Positions 1-9,074 of a stretch of 64,000 nucleotides of DNA are shown here, piece by piece. The position numbers and the translations under genes are program-made. The DNA lies in the NCBI RefSeq assembly GCF_014635485.1, contig NZ_BMCX01000003.1, forward strand, positions 186,001-250,000, written 5' to 3'. Position 1 is the stretch's first letter, and every line of letters begins with the position of its first letter. The stretch comes from Corynebacterium pelargi (lineage in GTDB: Bacteria > Actinomycetota > Actinomycetes > Mycobacteriales > Mycobacteriaceae). The notes beneath the pieces were generated by a model, which saw only the letters and a list, made by a program, of their open reading frames with translations, did not search any database and had not been told where the DNA came from.

Positions 1-57
1 TCCAATGAAGTTGCGGATATCGAAGGCACCCGCAGCATGCTTTTTGTTGTTTGCCAT
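1..57 (-). CDS. Small membrane protein, 5' end only (partial)
   Basis: Only the first 19 codons lie in the window (M-A-N-N-K-K-H... ending D-I-R-N-F-I-G). A strong AAGGAG ribosome binding site lies about 6 bases upstream of the ATG, in the short gap after the upstream symporter gene, so the two are probably cotranscribed. The visible start resembles short actinobacterial membrane proteins that accompany sodium:solute symporters, but the membrane part is outside the window, so the assignment is inference. Confidence 0.55.
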   Translation of the reverse strand, partial: MANNKKHAAGAFDIRNFIG

Positions 58-70
58 GATTACGCTCCTT

Positions 71-1720
71 TTAGGCGAAGATGACGTTCAAAGCGATGAC
101 GAGCACCATGCACAGCACGCCAAGGGGGACGGTACGGCGGTACCAAGGAAGGGCGGCTTCGTTTGCGTCGACAAGCGATTCCTTGGGAGTAACCGAACGG
201 ACAAAGCCGACGAGCTCACTATCGGGCTTTGGCTTCGTTGCCATGGATACCACGATGGAGATGATGATGTCGGTAGCGAAAGCGATCGAGGCCGCCACGA
301 AGGCAGTACCTTGACCAGGAAGGTTGACCACGGGGTTTTCGCCAAGTGAGAGCACCCAGAAACCGATGGCGGCGAGGGTACCGGAGACGAGGCCGACCCA
401 ACCTGCGGTAGGTGTCATGCGCTTCCAGAACATACCCAGAATGAAGGTGGCAAACAGCGGGGCGTTGAAGAAGCCGAAGAGTGTTTGCAGGTAGTCCATC
501 ACGTTGCCGAAGTTCTTGGCCAACAGCGCGGTGAACACGGCGATCACGGTGGCGCAGACGGTGGCCAGGCGGCCGAACTTGAGGTAGTAATCGTCTTCGC
601 GATCCTTGACCACATAGGTTTGCCAGATGTCGTAGCTCATCACCGTGTTAAAGGCGGAGATGTTAGCAGCCATACCGGCCATGAAGGAGGCCAGCAGACC
701 AGCGATAGCCACGCCAAGCAGACCATTCGGCAGCAGGTCACGCATGAGCAGCAGCACTGCGTCGTTGGGGGCGGCCTCGGGGTTCGGGCCGATCAGTTCA
801 GCCACGAGCACGGAGGCGATCATGCCGGGTAGCACCACCAAGAAGGGGATGAACATCTTGGGGAAGGCACCGATGATCGGGGTCTTGCGAGCCGCAGACA
901 GCGACTCGGAGGCCATGGCGCGCTGCACCTCAACGAAGTTGGTGGTCCAGTAACCGAAGGAGAGCACGAAGCCAAGGCCGAAGGTAATGCCGATGATGGA
1001 GAGCACCGGGGAATCAAATCCGGAGATCTGCATGCCGGGCCAGGTGTGGAAGTGGGAGGAATCGGCTACTTGTTCTTTGAGTCCAGACCAACCACCAACA
1101 CGGTTCAAGCCGATCAGGGTCAGCGGCAGCAGGGCTGCGATGATGACAAAGAACTGCAGCACCTCGTTGTAAATTGCAGCCGAAAGGCCACCCAAGGTGA
1201 TGTAGGACAGCACGATCACAGCGGCCACGATCAAGGTGACCCACAGCGGCCAGCCCAAGAGTGCGTTGACGATCTTAGCCAGCAGGAAGAGGTTCACACC
1301 TGCGATGAGCAACTGGGCTAGGGCAAAGGAGATGGCATTGACCAAGTGTGCGCCCGGACCGAAGCGTCGCAGCATGAATTCCGGCACCGAACGAACTTTG
1401 GAGCCGTAGTAGAAGGGCATCATCACAATGCCCAAGAACACCATGGCCGGCACGGCACCAATCCAGAAGTAGTGCATGGTTTGGAAGCCATATTGCACAC
1501 CATTGGCGGACATGCCGATGATCTCCACCGCGCCCAGGTTGGCGGAGATAAACGCCAAGCCCGTCACCCACGCGGGAAGGCCGCGGCCGGAGAGGAAGAA
1601 GTCGATAGAGGAAGAGACACGTGCCTTCGCGGCCCAGCCAATGCCGAGCACAAACACGAAGTACAACGCGACCAATAGATAGTCGACCCAACTGGCGTCG
1701 AGCCGCAGTGCGGTATCCAT
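71..1720 (-). CDS. Sodium:solute symporter family protein (SGLT-like sugar or solute transporter)
   Basis: A 549-residue integral membrane protein with about 13-14 hydrophobic segments. The early motif S-I-D-F-F-L-S-G-R-G followed by a glycine-rich helix with S-A-N-L-G-A is typical of the SSS family, glucose/galactose branch. It would import a sugar or related solute with sodium. A mutarotase-like gene lies 67 bp upstream on the same strand and a small membrane protein follows 13 bp downstream, so a three-gene carbohydrate-uptake operon is likely. The ATG at 1720 has a weak purine stretch upstream. The substrate cannot be read from the sequence. Confidence 0.88.
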   Translation of the reverse strand: MDTALRLDASWVDYLLVALYFVFVLGIGWAAKARVSSSIDFFLSGRGLPAWVTGLAFISANLGAVEIIGMSANGVQYGFQTMHYFWIGAVPAMVFLGIVMMPFYYGSKVRSVPEFMLRRFGPGAHLVNAISFALAQLLIAGVNLFLLAKIVNALLGWPLWVTLIVAAVIVLSYITLGGLSAAIYNEVLQFFVIIAALLPLTLIGLNRVGGWSGLKEQVADSSHFHTWPGMQISGFDSPVLSIIGITFGLGFVLSFGYWTTNFVEVQRAMASESLSAARKTPIIGAFPKMFIPFLVVLPGMIASVLVAELIGPNPEAAPNDAVLLLMRDLLPNGLLGVAIAGLLASFMAGMAANISAFNTVMSYDIWQTYVVKDREDDYYLKFGRLATVCATVIAVFTALLAKNFGNVMDYLQTLFGFFNAPLFATFILGMFWKRMTPTAGWVGLVSGTLAAIGFWVLSLGENPVVNLPGQGTAFVAASIAFATDIIISIVVSMATKPKPDSELVGFVRSVTPKESLVDANEAALPWYRRTVPLGVLCMVLVIALNVIFA

Positions 1721-1787
1721 ACCTGGTCACCTTTACTTTCAACTGTTAATGAGGGGGATATTCAGTTGTGCGTATTTCCTACGCAAG

Positions 1788-2702
1788 CTAGTTCAGCCGT
1801 TGATGCATTACCTGCAGTTTCACTGTGCTGCAGAACAGGCCCGGGTGTTTGAGCGTGGCCAGATCCGTTGCGCTTTTCAGTGCATTTGGCGGTGCGGTCA
1901 TAGGTTCAACAGCCACTGCCCTACCCCGCCCTGGGTACGTCACACCGAAGGATTCGTCTGGAGTGAAAATCTGGGCCCAATGAAATGCGTCTTCACAGAC
2001 CATGCGCACTCCTCCATCATCGGAGGTGAGCTCGGCTACCAAGCCACGATCAACGCGGAAGCAATCATCCATGACTACGCCTTGAAGGCTCGTGCCCTGG
2101 CGAAGCTTCTTGGCTAAGTCAGACTCTTGAAGGTCGCCACATGGCAGGTTGCGATTGGCATCCAATGGCAATTGCTTTTCGACGTTCACCCTCAAGGTAG
2201 ATCGATCCGTTTCGGCACCTTTGGCGCTGAGGTAGGTATGCCAGCCAAGAGCGAAGGGGGCTTCGGGGGCTTCAGTTTGGGCAATCACCGTGGCGGTGAG
2301 TTCGAAGGGGCTGAGCTGATAGTTCACGCTCAAGGTGATGGGCCACGGCCAACCCTGGGTCGGTGCGATCTCGCAACTCAGCGACGCAACGTTTTCGTAG
2401 TGTTGGACTACGTCCCACACTTGCTTATGCACGAAGCCGTGAATGGCGTTATTGCGCTCTGGTTCTGTGATGTCGAGCTGGTGCTCTTGGCCTTCGAATT
2501 CAAATGTGCCGTCTTCTGTACGGTTTGGCCAAGGTGCAAGCCACAAACCCGCGGCAAGGGGAGGCTCGTTTGGAGATGTGTAGGTTTCAACCAGAGGGTC
2601 ACCGTTATAGGTCAGAGACTTCAGCCCTGCCCCTAAGGTGTTGATTTCTGCTGCCATATCGCCGCACTTCAGGTGCACGACATGTGGTTCACACTTCCCC
2701 AT
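1788..2702 (-). CDS. Aldose 1-epimerase family protein (mutarotase-like)
   Basis: A 304-residue protein that should interconvert alpha and beta anomers of an aldose. Family signatures appear in order: P-W-P-N-R (substrate arginine) near residue 60, N-A-I-H-G-F (catalytic-type histidine) near 90, F-A-L-G-W-H-T-Y near 150, and a C-terminal V-A-V-E-P-M with the catalytic-type glutamate. It lies just upstream of the symporter, which supports a sugar-uptake role. The start at 2702 keeps the N-terminal strand; a later ATG (M-A-A-E-I) is possible but would truncate the fold. Confidence 0.82.
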   Translation of the reverse strand: MGKCEPHVVHLKCGDMAAEINTLGAGLKSLTYNGDPLVETYTSPNEPPLAAGLWLAPWPNRTEDGTFEFEGQEHQLDITEPERNNAIHGFVHKQVWDVVQHYENVASLSCEIAPTQGWPWPITLSVNYQLSPFELTATVIAQTEAPEAPFALGWHTYLSAKGAETDRSTLRVNVEKQLPLDANRNLPCGDLQESDLAKKLRQGTSLQGVVMDDCFRVDRGLVAELTSDDGGVRMVCEDAFHWAQIFTPDESFGVTYPGRGRAVAVEPMTAPPNALKSATDLATLKHPGLFCSTVKLQVMHQRLN

Positions 2703-2929
2703 CGCCTAACCTTTCAATCGCTGGTTCTAGCGGCAGTTCGGCGGAGAGAAGGCTGTGACCTTCCTTTTAGGCCAGCCCTCAGACGTCGGACAACCTCAAC
2801 ACCACCCATGGTAGCGGGACCGCTACAGAGGGTGCAAGGTCTATCTCATTCGAGACCAACTATGCTCTAGATTACTTCCTACCTATCAAGCTGCGAGCTT
2901 GGTAATTATCACAACGAAAGCTGATCAAG
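2703..2929. promoter_or_regulatory. Divergent intergenic region between the mutarotase and NUDIX genes
   Basis: This 227-bp gap separates genes transcribed away from each other, so it must hold promoters for both. On the plus strand TATGCT (near 2860) is a possible -10 element. The second half is clearly more A/T-rich than the neighbouring housekeeping DNA and marks the left edge of the compositionally different segment. No ORF, tRNA or clear inverted repeat is seen. Confidence 0.35.
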
Positions 2930-3334
2930 TTGAAAAAACGGATTCAAGTTACCGGCGCCGTATTCCTGCAAGATAACCGCGTTATGGCTGCTCAACGCGG
3001 TGGCGGAAAAGCTCTTGACGGATATTGGGAATTTCCTGGTGGGAAAATCGAGGCTGGCGAAACCCCCGAGGAGGCTTTAGCGCGAGAACTGCGCGAAGAG
3101 CTCAAAGTTGAAGCCGAAGTTGGTGAACATCTCACCACAACTGAACATGAATACGATTTTGGCATTGTTGTGCTCTCGACGTATTTTTGCACCTTGCACG
3201 GTGAGGAACCCGTGCTCACTGAGCACAAAGAGGTGCGATGGCTTAGGCCGGACGAACTCGAACTGCTCCCCTGGGCGCCAGCGGATATCCCGGCAGTCAA
3301 TCTGATCAAGCAGCGACTGACCTCGAAGGGCTAG
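2930..3334 (+). CDS. NUDIX hydrolase, MutT-like (deoxy)nucleoside triphosphate pyrophosphohydrolase
   Basis: A 134-residue protein with a complete NUDIX box (G-x5-E-x7-R-E-L-x-E-E-L-x-V) at about residues 36-58 and the F-P-G-G-K approach of MutT-type enzymes. Such enzymes hydrolyse oxidised or non-canonical (d)NTPs to the monophosphate and pyrophosphate. The start is TTG with only a weak ribosome binding site. Only 4 bp separate its stop from the next gene, the PLD-helicase-DUF3427 protein, so the two are probably translated from one mRNA. It may be a housekeeping MutT or the dedicated partner of the helicase; the tight spacing and shared composition favour the latter. Confidence 0.88.
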   Translation: MKKRIQVTGAVFLQDNRVMAAQRGGGKALDGYWEFPGGKIEAGETPEEALARELREELKVEAEVGEHLTTTEHEYDFGIVVLSTYFCTLHGEEPVLTEHKEVRWLRPDELELLPWAPADIPAVNLIKQRLTSKG

Positions 3335-3338
3335 CGCC

Positions 3339-6218
3339 TTGTTTCCGCTTTCCACAACACTTGAAGATGATCTCACGTTCGGTTTCTTAAACCACACTCA
3401 TCCAAGCGAGCAGATCTACCACCCGAGGCTGATCGCCAACGAGCAGGACAACACCATGGCTGCAGCGATCAGGCAGGAGCTTCTGCATTGCAAGAGCTTC
3501 ACGTTCTCGGTCGCGTTTATTACATCTTCGGCGCTAGCCCTGCTGAAGACTGCGCTGCTGAACTTCCAAGGCCGAGGCACGATCATCACTTCCAGGTACT
3601 TGGACTTTAACGACCCAGTAACCTTCCGCGAGCTGCGTTTACTTAAAAACGTCGACGTCTATATTCATGACGATTTAGACGCCGGATTCCACGCGAAGGG
3701 GTACGTTTTTGAAAAAGCGGACGGGGTCACCGCTATCGTCGGAAGCTCCAACCTCACGGATAAGGCACTGCTTCAAAACCGTGAGTGGAATCTGAAATTT
3801 TCCGCGCTGCCCGATGGTGATATCGCGCTGCAGTTGCAGCGCCTTTTAAAGCATCAAGTAGAAAAGTGCATTCCGCTGAGCGAGGAATGGATCCGCCAAT
3901 ACGAAGCTGAACGGCAACCTCCAAAATTCCCGGATCCGACCCGCGACCCCTTGCCACCCCGTGGACGCATTCTGCCAAACCCGATGCAAAGCGAGGCACT
4001 CGACAATATTGAAAAGATCCGGGCAGCCGGCAACCGCCGCGCTCTAGTTATCTCGGCTACCGGTACAGGTAAGACGATCTTGGCCGCGTTGGCCGTTCGC
4101 GCGGCCAAGCCGAAACGTATGCTCTTTATCGCTCACCGCCAGCAGATTTTGGAAAAGGCACAATCTGAATTTCAGCGGGTCTTGGGCTGCAAAGACAACG
4201 AACTCGGGCTGTTTGTGGGCAAGTACAAAGAACTTGATCGCCGTTATGTGTTCGCCTCAGTCCAGTCGCTGAATAGTGCCGGGGTGCTCGAATCTATTGA
4301 TCCTGAGGCGTTCGATTACGTCATCGTCGACGAAGTGCACCGTTCAGGAGCAAAGAGTTACGTCAAGCTCATCGAAACACTTCAACCAAAATTTTTACTT
4401 GGCCTCACGGCAACCCCTGAACGTACCGACGGCTTCAATGTGTTCGAGTTATTCGATTACAACGTTGCCTACGAGATTCGTCTGACAAAGGCCCTGGAAG
4501 CTCGAATGCTCGTGCCGTTCCACTACTACGGCGTAACCGACTACAGCTTTTCCGGTACAGACTCCGTCGACGAACACACCGATCTATCACGTCTCGTGGC
4601 TGAAGAACGCGTCAAATATGTGCTCCAAATGCTAAGGACCTACGGACACGCCGACGGCGTATGCGGTCTGATGTTTTGCAGTAGAAAAGAAGAAGCAGCC
4701 AAACTTTCGGAAATCCTCAACGGTTCAGAACTGAATGGGCGAAAACTTCGCACTGCAACGCTCAGCGGCGACGATTCAATTGAACACCGCAACCGCACCG
4801 TTCAACGACTCGAAGATGGGGAACTCGATTACATCTTGACAGTCGATATCTTCAACGAAGGTGTCGACATTCCCGCGGTCAATCAGATCGTGATGCTTCG
4901 GCCTACTCAGTCGGCCATTATTTTCATCCAACAACTCGGGCGTGGTCTAAGGAAAGCTAAAAACAAAGACCACCTTCGAGTCATCGACTTCATTGGCAAT
5001 TACAAAAACAACTACCTCATCCCACTGGCGTTAATGGGAGAGCAAGGCCGAAAAACTGGACGCATAAAACGAGGTGTGGTTGCGACCAAGGGCGATAATT
5101 CCATCGCCGGACTTTCCAGCATCAATTTCGATCAGATTGCTGAAGAAAGAATTCTGAAGTCAATCGACAGTGCCCCGCTGCATCATTTAAAAGAGGTAAA
5201 GAAGGAAATCCTCGCGATGCAAGATCGGCTCAATCGCGTGCCAAAACTCATCGATTTTGCGTTGAGAGACAGCATCGATCCCGTCACGCTCGCAAACACA
5301 ACCGGCAGCCTCAAGAATTACTGGGACGTTTTGTACAAAATTGGGCTTCGCCCCACCCCACCGAATGAGGCTCAGGCTAACTTCCTGTATTTCTTTTCCA
5401 AGGAATTACTTCCGGGCAAGCGCCCACACGAGTTGCTATTGATGCAAGGCTTGCTCGATCACGGTGAGCTCAGTTCCGTCGAATTTGAGACTCTGCTAGC
5501 GAGAAAATCTCTCTCCCAAAATCCTCAACTTCTCGAAAGCACCTACAGGGTTCTGGACTTTAGTTTCTACGCAAAGCCGATTTTTGGCGATACTCCACCC
5601 GTCCAACGCGACAGGGACATGCTTCGTCTCAACGACTTATTCATCACCTGCATGGAAGACGAGACCTTCGCACAAGACATCAGAGATATCGTCGAAACGG
5701 GATTACTCATCTCCGAGCAATCCTTCAACAACGCCGATACATTGATCTACGAAGAGCGCTATTCTCGCAGAGAAATCGCTCGTCTGCTGAACTACTCAAA
5801 AGACAAAAGTGAGACGTTCTTTGGGTATGCCGCGGACCAGGAAACCATGACGATTCCGATCTTTGTCACCTACCGCAAAGACCATCGATTCAGCGAAGAA
5901 ACGTCCTATGGGGATGAATTCTTATCTCATGACTTACTCAAGTGGTACACCAGGTCTAGACGCCGCATCTCTACACCGGAGGTGAAAAGGATCCTGTCCG
6001 GAGATTATCGGCTTCTCCTTTTTGCCCAAAGAAGTAAGGACGATAAGGAAGAGTTTTATTACCTAGGAGACGTGTTTACTCAATCCGCCCGACAGGAAAA
6101 ACAAGCCTCCGGCCAAGGTGGAGTCGATATTGTGCAAATCGATCTATCGCTTGAAGTTCCCTTAAGCGATGAAATGTTCCGTTACTTCACAGCCAACGGA
6201 GAGATGATTGATGCATAG
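3339..6218 (+). CDS. PLD-nuclease / superfamily 2 helicase / DUF3427 protein (candidate defence gene)
   Basis: A 959-residue multidomain protein. Residues about 25-190 form a phospholipase-D-like domain with one HKD-type motif (H-A-K-G-Y...G-S-S-N-L-T). Residues about 210-560 form an SF2 helicase: Walker A A-T-G-T-G-K-T near 240, D-E-V-H near 331, T-A-T-P near 357, and motif VI Q-Q-L-G-R-G-L-R-K near 531. The remaining ~400 residues match the DUF3427 region that follows this helicase type. It probably acts on nucleic acids with ATP. The start is TTG, 4 bp after the NUDIX gene. Base composition is visibly A/T-richer than the flanks, suggesting acquisition. A restriction or antiviral role is inference. 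Confidence 0.85.
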   Translation: MFPLSTTLEDDLTFGFLNHTHPSEQIYHPRLIANEQDNTMAAAIRQELLHCKSFTFSVAFITSSALALLKTALLNFQGRGTIITSRYLDFNDPVTFRELRLLKNVDVYIHDDLDAGFHAKGYVFEKADGVTAIVGSSNLTDKALLQNREWNLKFSALPDGDIALQLQRLLKHQVEKCIPLSEEWIRQYEAERQPPKFPDPTRDPLPPRGRILPNPMQSEALDNIEKIRAAGNRRALVISATGTGKTILAALAVRAAKPKRMLFIAHRQQILEKAQSEFQRVLGCKDNELGLFVGKYKELDRRYVFASVQSLNSAGVLESIDPEAFDYVIVDEVHRSGAKSYVKLIETLQPKFLLGLTATPERTDGFNVFELFDYNVAYEIRLTKALEARMLVPFHYYGVTDYSFSGTDSVDEHTDLSRLVAEERVKYVLQMLRTYGHADGVCGLMFCSRKEEAAKLSEILNGSELNGRKLRTATLSGDDSIEHRNRTVQRLEDGELDYILTVDIFNEGVDIPAVNQIVMLRPTQSAIIFIQQLGRGLRKAKNKDHLRVIDFIGNYKNNYLIPLALMGEQGRKTGRIKRGVVATKGDNSIAGLSSINFDQIAEERILKSIDSAPLHHLKEVKKEILAMQDRLNRVPKLIDFALRDSIDPVTLANTTGSLKNYWDVLYKIGLRPTPPNEAQANFLYFFSKELLPGKRPHELLLMQGLLDHGELSSVEFETLLARKSLSQNPQLLESTYRVLDFSFYAKPIFGDTPPVQRDRDMLRLNDLFITCMEDETFAQDIRDIVETGLLISEQSFNNADTLIYEERYSRREIARLLNYSKDKSETFFGYAADQETMTIPIFVTYRKDHRFSEETSYGDEFLSHDLLKWYTRSRRRISTPEVKRILSGDYRLLLFAQRSKDDKEEFYYLGDVFTQSARQEKQASGQGGVDIVQIDLSLEVPLSDEMFRYFTANGEMIDA

Positions 6219-6233
6219 TCAGCCAGGACGCCC

Positions 6234-7445
6234 CTAGCTTTCCAGCGTTTCTCTTGCGAAGATCCAGTACACCAGGGCGATTGCTGTGATCACGCCGCAC
6301 AGGATGAAGGCCGCGGGGAAACCGAAGTGTTGAGCGGTCAAGCCCACGGCAATGGGCGAGAGAATCGAGCCGAAGTCTTGAGACATCTGGAAATTCGCCA
6401 GCACCTTGCCGCCGGACTTGTCATTGCCCACCACATCGGCCAAGACGGCCTGCTGGGCTGGGTTCAAAAAGCCTGCGCCCGCGCCGGTGAGCGCTGAAAG
6501 CAGCAACAGCACCCATACTTCACCGCTAAAGCCCAAAGCGGCGGTGAAGGCACCATTGATGGCAAGCCCGGCCATGAGCACCGGCTTCCTGCCAATCGAG
6601 TCGGCAAGTTTCCCGGAAAACTGCAGGGCGAAGGCGTTGCCCGCAGCAAAAGCGGTGAGCGCGAAACCTGCGATGGCAGCGCCATTGCTAAAGGTGGCGG
6701 CACAAAACAGCGGCACAACGGCGATGCGGGCGCCGAAATTCGACCAGCCATTGGCAAAGCCGCTGATTAAGGTGCCGCGATAAGCAGAATCTGCGAAGGC
6801 CTGCGCAAAGCGCATGGTGGGCAGTTTCTTCTCGCCTTTTGGTACTGCCCCGATATTCGAGGGCATGCGCCACCACACCACGCAGGCCGCCAGGATCACG
6901 GTCACGGCATAAATGATGAAGGGGATGCGCATGCCGAGCGAGGCGAGGGCACCGCCGATGACCGGGCCGAGGATATTGCCGAAGAGGAAGCCCGATGCAT
7001 AGGCCGAGGATGCTCGCCCACGGATTTCAGGTGGCGAGAGTTTAATAATCAACCCCATGGCAGACACCGTGAACATGGTGGAGCCGAAACCTGCGATGGC
7101 TCTTAGGACGATGATCTGCCAATAGGCTTGCGCTACGGCAACAAAGCCAGTGGCGATGGCGACGGTAAATAACCCTGTGAGGTAGACCTTGCGCGAGCCG
7201 ATGGCGTCGACAAGCGAACCCGACACTGGGGCAAAGATGAGGCGAGTGGCGGCGAATACCGATACCACCGCGCCGGCGAGCGCCATGCCAACACCGAAGC
7301 TCGCAGCGAATTGCGGGATGATTGGGGCGATAATGCCGAAGCCGATGGCGATGATAAAGGCGGCCATCACCAGAATCCAGATTTCGTGGGGGATTTTGGT
7401 GCGCGGAGTATTGGCTTGGCGTATCACTCGACTCAGGATACCCAT
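6234..7445 (-). CDS. MFS transporter (drug/metabolite efflux type)
   Basis: A 403-residue major facilitator protein with 12 predicted membrane helices and the loop 2-3 motif G-S-R-K-V-Y and its second-half counterpart G-R-K-P-V-L. The ATG at 7445 (M-G-I-L-S-R) directly precedes the charged N-terminus and first helix; the longer upstream reading has no transporter character and was dropped. It converges tail-to-tail with the helicase gene with 15 bp between stops. A near-perfect palindrome resembling an SOS box lies about 45 bp upstream of its start. The substrate is unknown. Confidence 0.85.
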   Translation of the reverse strand: MGILSRVIRQANTPRTKIPHEIWILVMAAFIIAIGFGIIAPIIPQFAASFGVGMALAGAVVSVFAATRLIFAPVSGSLVDAIGSRKVYLTGLFTVAIATGFVAVAQAYWQIIVLRAIAGFGSTMFTVSAMGLIIKLSPPEIRGRASSAYASGFLFGNILGPVIGGALASLGMRIPFIIYAVTVILAACVVWWRMPSNIGAVPKGEKKLPTMRFAQAFADSAYRGTLISGFANGWSNFGARIAVVPLFCAATFSNGAAIAGFALTAFAAGNAFALQFSGKLADSIGRKPVLMAGLAINGAFTAALGFSGEVWVLLLLSALTGAGAGFLNPAQQAVLADVVGNDKSGGKVLANFQMSQDFGSILSPIAVGLTAQHFGFPAAFILCGVITAIALVYWIFARETLES

Positions 7446-7489
7446 ACTAAGAACTGAAGCTCTGCAGGTGCCCAACCCTACAGCACAGA

Positions 7490-7507
7490 ATAGAACATGT
7501 GTTCTAT
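7490..7507. promoter_or_regulatory. Palindromic operator candidate, LexA/SOS-box-like
   Basis: ATAGAACATGTGTTCTAT is an inverted repeat with 8-bp arms and a TG centre. It differs from the actinobacterial SOS box (TCGAAC-N4-GTTCGA type) only by one symmetric change per arm (C to A, G to T). It lies between the divergent MFS and small hypothetical genes, upstream of both starts. It could bind LexA or another dimeric regulator; which one is not decidable here. Confidence 0.45.
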
Positions 7508-7537
7508 GTATAGCCCGGCGAATCGGAGGGTGCTGGC

Positions 7538-7543
7538 TATATT
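7538..7543 (+). promoter_or_regulatory. -10 element TATATT of a leaderless promoter
   Basis: TATATT lies exactly 7 bases before the ATG at 7551, the spacing expected when transcription starts at or next to the start codon. No ribosome binding site precedes that ATG, and this fixes the start chosen for the downstream gene. Confidence 0.5.
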
Positions 7544-7550
7544 CACCACC

Positions 7551-8054
7551 ATGCACAGCATGAACAATCAACACCACAGCAGTACCTTCACCACCGACAT
7601 CGCCACCGCATGCGCGGTGATTGAACAGCAACACACCGATACGCTGGCCAAGATCCGAAGCATTATCCGCCACCCAAGATCTTTAGCGCGCCCCCAGGCC
7701 TCTTGGCGGCCACCGATTATCGCCCTTGATCCACCAACGTCTGCCCACGGACTTCGCGTTGCCATAACCCGAAGAAGAGTTGGCCCAAATGTTCAAGCCA
7801 GAGTGCGAGGCTACGGCGAACATCGCCGACCGGCCTATGTACTGGCCTTAAGGTTTTCTTGCCGCCAAGGCCAGGAAGTATCTCCTGTTCTAGCCGAGGC
7901 ATGGGTGCGCGGAATCGTCGGCGAAGCCAACGCAGGCTGCGTCCACGCACTCAGCGATGAATACACCCCCACATTTTTGTGGATCACCGATGCCCAAGGC
8001 CAAGCCCTGCACTCCCCTGCCTCGCTGTTTGCCGCTTTTGCCCAAGCGGCATAA
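7551..8054 (+). CDS. Hypothetical protein
   Basis: A 167-residue soluble protein that I do not recognise. The ATG at 7551 was chosen because a TATATT -10 element lies 7 bases upstream, giving a leaderless mRNA; ATG at 7560 is the alternative. The C-terminal third (A-W-V-R-G-I-V...H-A-L-S-D-E, then T-P-T-F-L-W-I-T-D) looks conserved in style, while the middle is rich in arginine and low in complexity. It is divergent from the MFS gene across a palindromic operator candidate. It could be a partly degraded gene. Confidence 0.5.
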   Translation: MHSMNNQHHSSTFTTDIATACAVIEQQHTDTLAKIRSIIRHPRSLARPQASWRPPIIALDPPTSAHGLRVAITRRRVGPNVQARVRGYGEHRRPAYVLALRFSCRQGQEVSPVLAEAWVRGIVGEANAGCVHALSDEYTPTFLWITDAQGQALHSPASLFAAFAQAA

Positions 8055-8149
8055 CACCACCTAAAAAGCCCCCATCGCCTTTGGGCTTAAGACCAAAAGC
8101 GCGGGGGCGCACACACTGCGTGTGAAGGGGTTGTCGCGTGGCGGGGTTG

Positions 8150-8944
8150 TTAAGACTCTTCTTCGAGGTCGTCTTCGTCTTCGAGATCGTCCTCGAAATC
8201 TTCATCATCTTCGCCAAAGATGTCATAGACCTCGGGCTCATCATCGAGATCATCAAGCGGTATAAGCTGCGACTCCCAATCCTCGGCATGATCCGCGGCC
8301 AAAGAGAGCACATCAAAGAGTCGATCGGGATCGCTAAAGCTACCAAGCTCGAGCACTTCCTCCGTCATGGCGCCGATTTCTGCGGCGGCCTCGTAGAAGA
8401 TGCGTTCGCGCTCCTCGTCGGTGATATCTTCAGGATCTTCCAGATCCCACAGGTTATCCACCGCCTCGCCAACCATCTCTTCGAACTCCGCGCCCAAAGT
8501 AACAAAACTGACGTGCGCTACCGCCTCGGCATCTTCAACGCTAACTTCCACGATCAACTGGGAGTTATCCGCCACCTCAGCGATCACCACACTCGGATCC
8601 ATCGGATCCTGCAGGAAGGTCAGATCAGCGATGCGCTCATCGGTAGATTCCAGCAAATCGCGAAGAATCGTCACCACTTGATCGGTGGCGACGTGCTCAG
8701 CCACCGTGCGCACAGCGTCTTCCAAAGAAAAGACCACCGAGACCAACGCGGCCTCAAAATCCACATCTTCTTCCGGGCCAGTCGATGCAGCAATATAGAC
8801 ATTGGCCGCGGGCATGATCGGGTCGATCTCTACAAACTGAATTTCCACATCAGAGGTAATAGGTACAAACATCACCTCGTCGTTTACGCGGGACTCAATC
8901 CCCTCCGCATCCAGCGCAGCAGCGATGTCTTCAAAGAAACTCAT
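8150..8944 (-). CDS. Hypothetical acidic protein with a strongly acidic C-terminal tail
   Basis: A 264-residue soluble, highly acidic protein. The start at 8944 (M-S-F-F-E-D-I) gives a natural N-terminal helix; upstream codons lack support. The first half contains two alpha/beta units resembling YbjN or chaperone-like folds (weak similarity by eye). The last ~40 residues are almost entirely Asp and Glu. It stands alone between the FhuF-like gene, on the same strand 130 bp upstream, and the convergent hypothetical gene. The function is unknown; the tail may bind basic proteins or metal ions. Confidence 0.7.
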   Translation of the reverse strand: MSFFEDIAAALDAEGIESRVNDEVMFVPITSDVEIQFVEIDPIMPAANVYIAASTGPEEDVDFEAALVSVVFSLEDAVRTVAEHVATDQVVTILRDLLESTDERIADLTFLQDPMDPSVVIAEVADNSQLIVEVSVEDAEAVAHVSFVTLGAEFEEMVGEAVDNLWDLEDPEDITDEERERIFYEAAAEIGAMTEEVLELGSFSDPDRLFDVLSLAADHAEDWESQLIPLDDLDDEPEVYDIFGEDDEDFEDDLEDEDDLEEES

Positions 8945-9074
8945 GTTTTGCCCTTCCACGAAGAAGTTAGACCAAAGGCCTGGTTTACCTATTGAAACCA
9001 TCACCTTGGCCTAAGCCTAGCCTTTTGCTCAGCGGAATGCTTTAGAACAATCAAGCCGCCATGAGCAGCGGGCA

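Noticed and set aside
9005..9030. Possible iron box (TAAGCCTAGCCTT) downstream of the FhuF-like gene
   Set aside because: Matches a DtxR consensus at only about half of the positions and lies downstream of the iron gene, not upstream.
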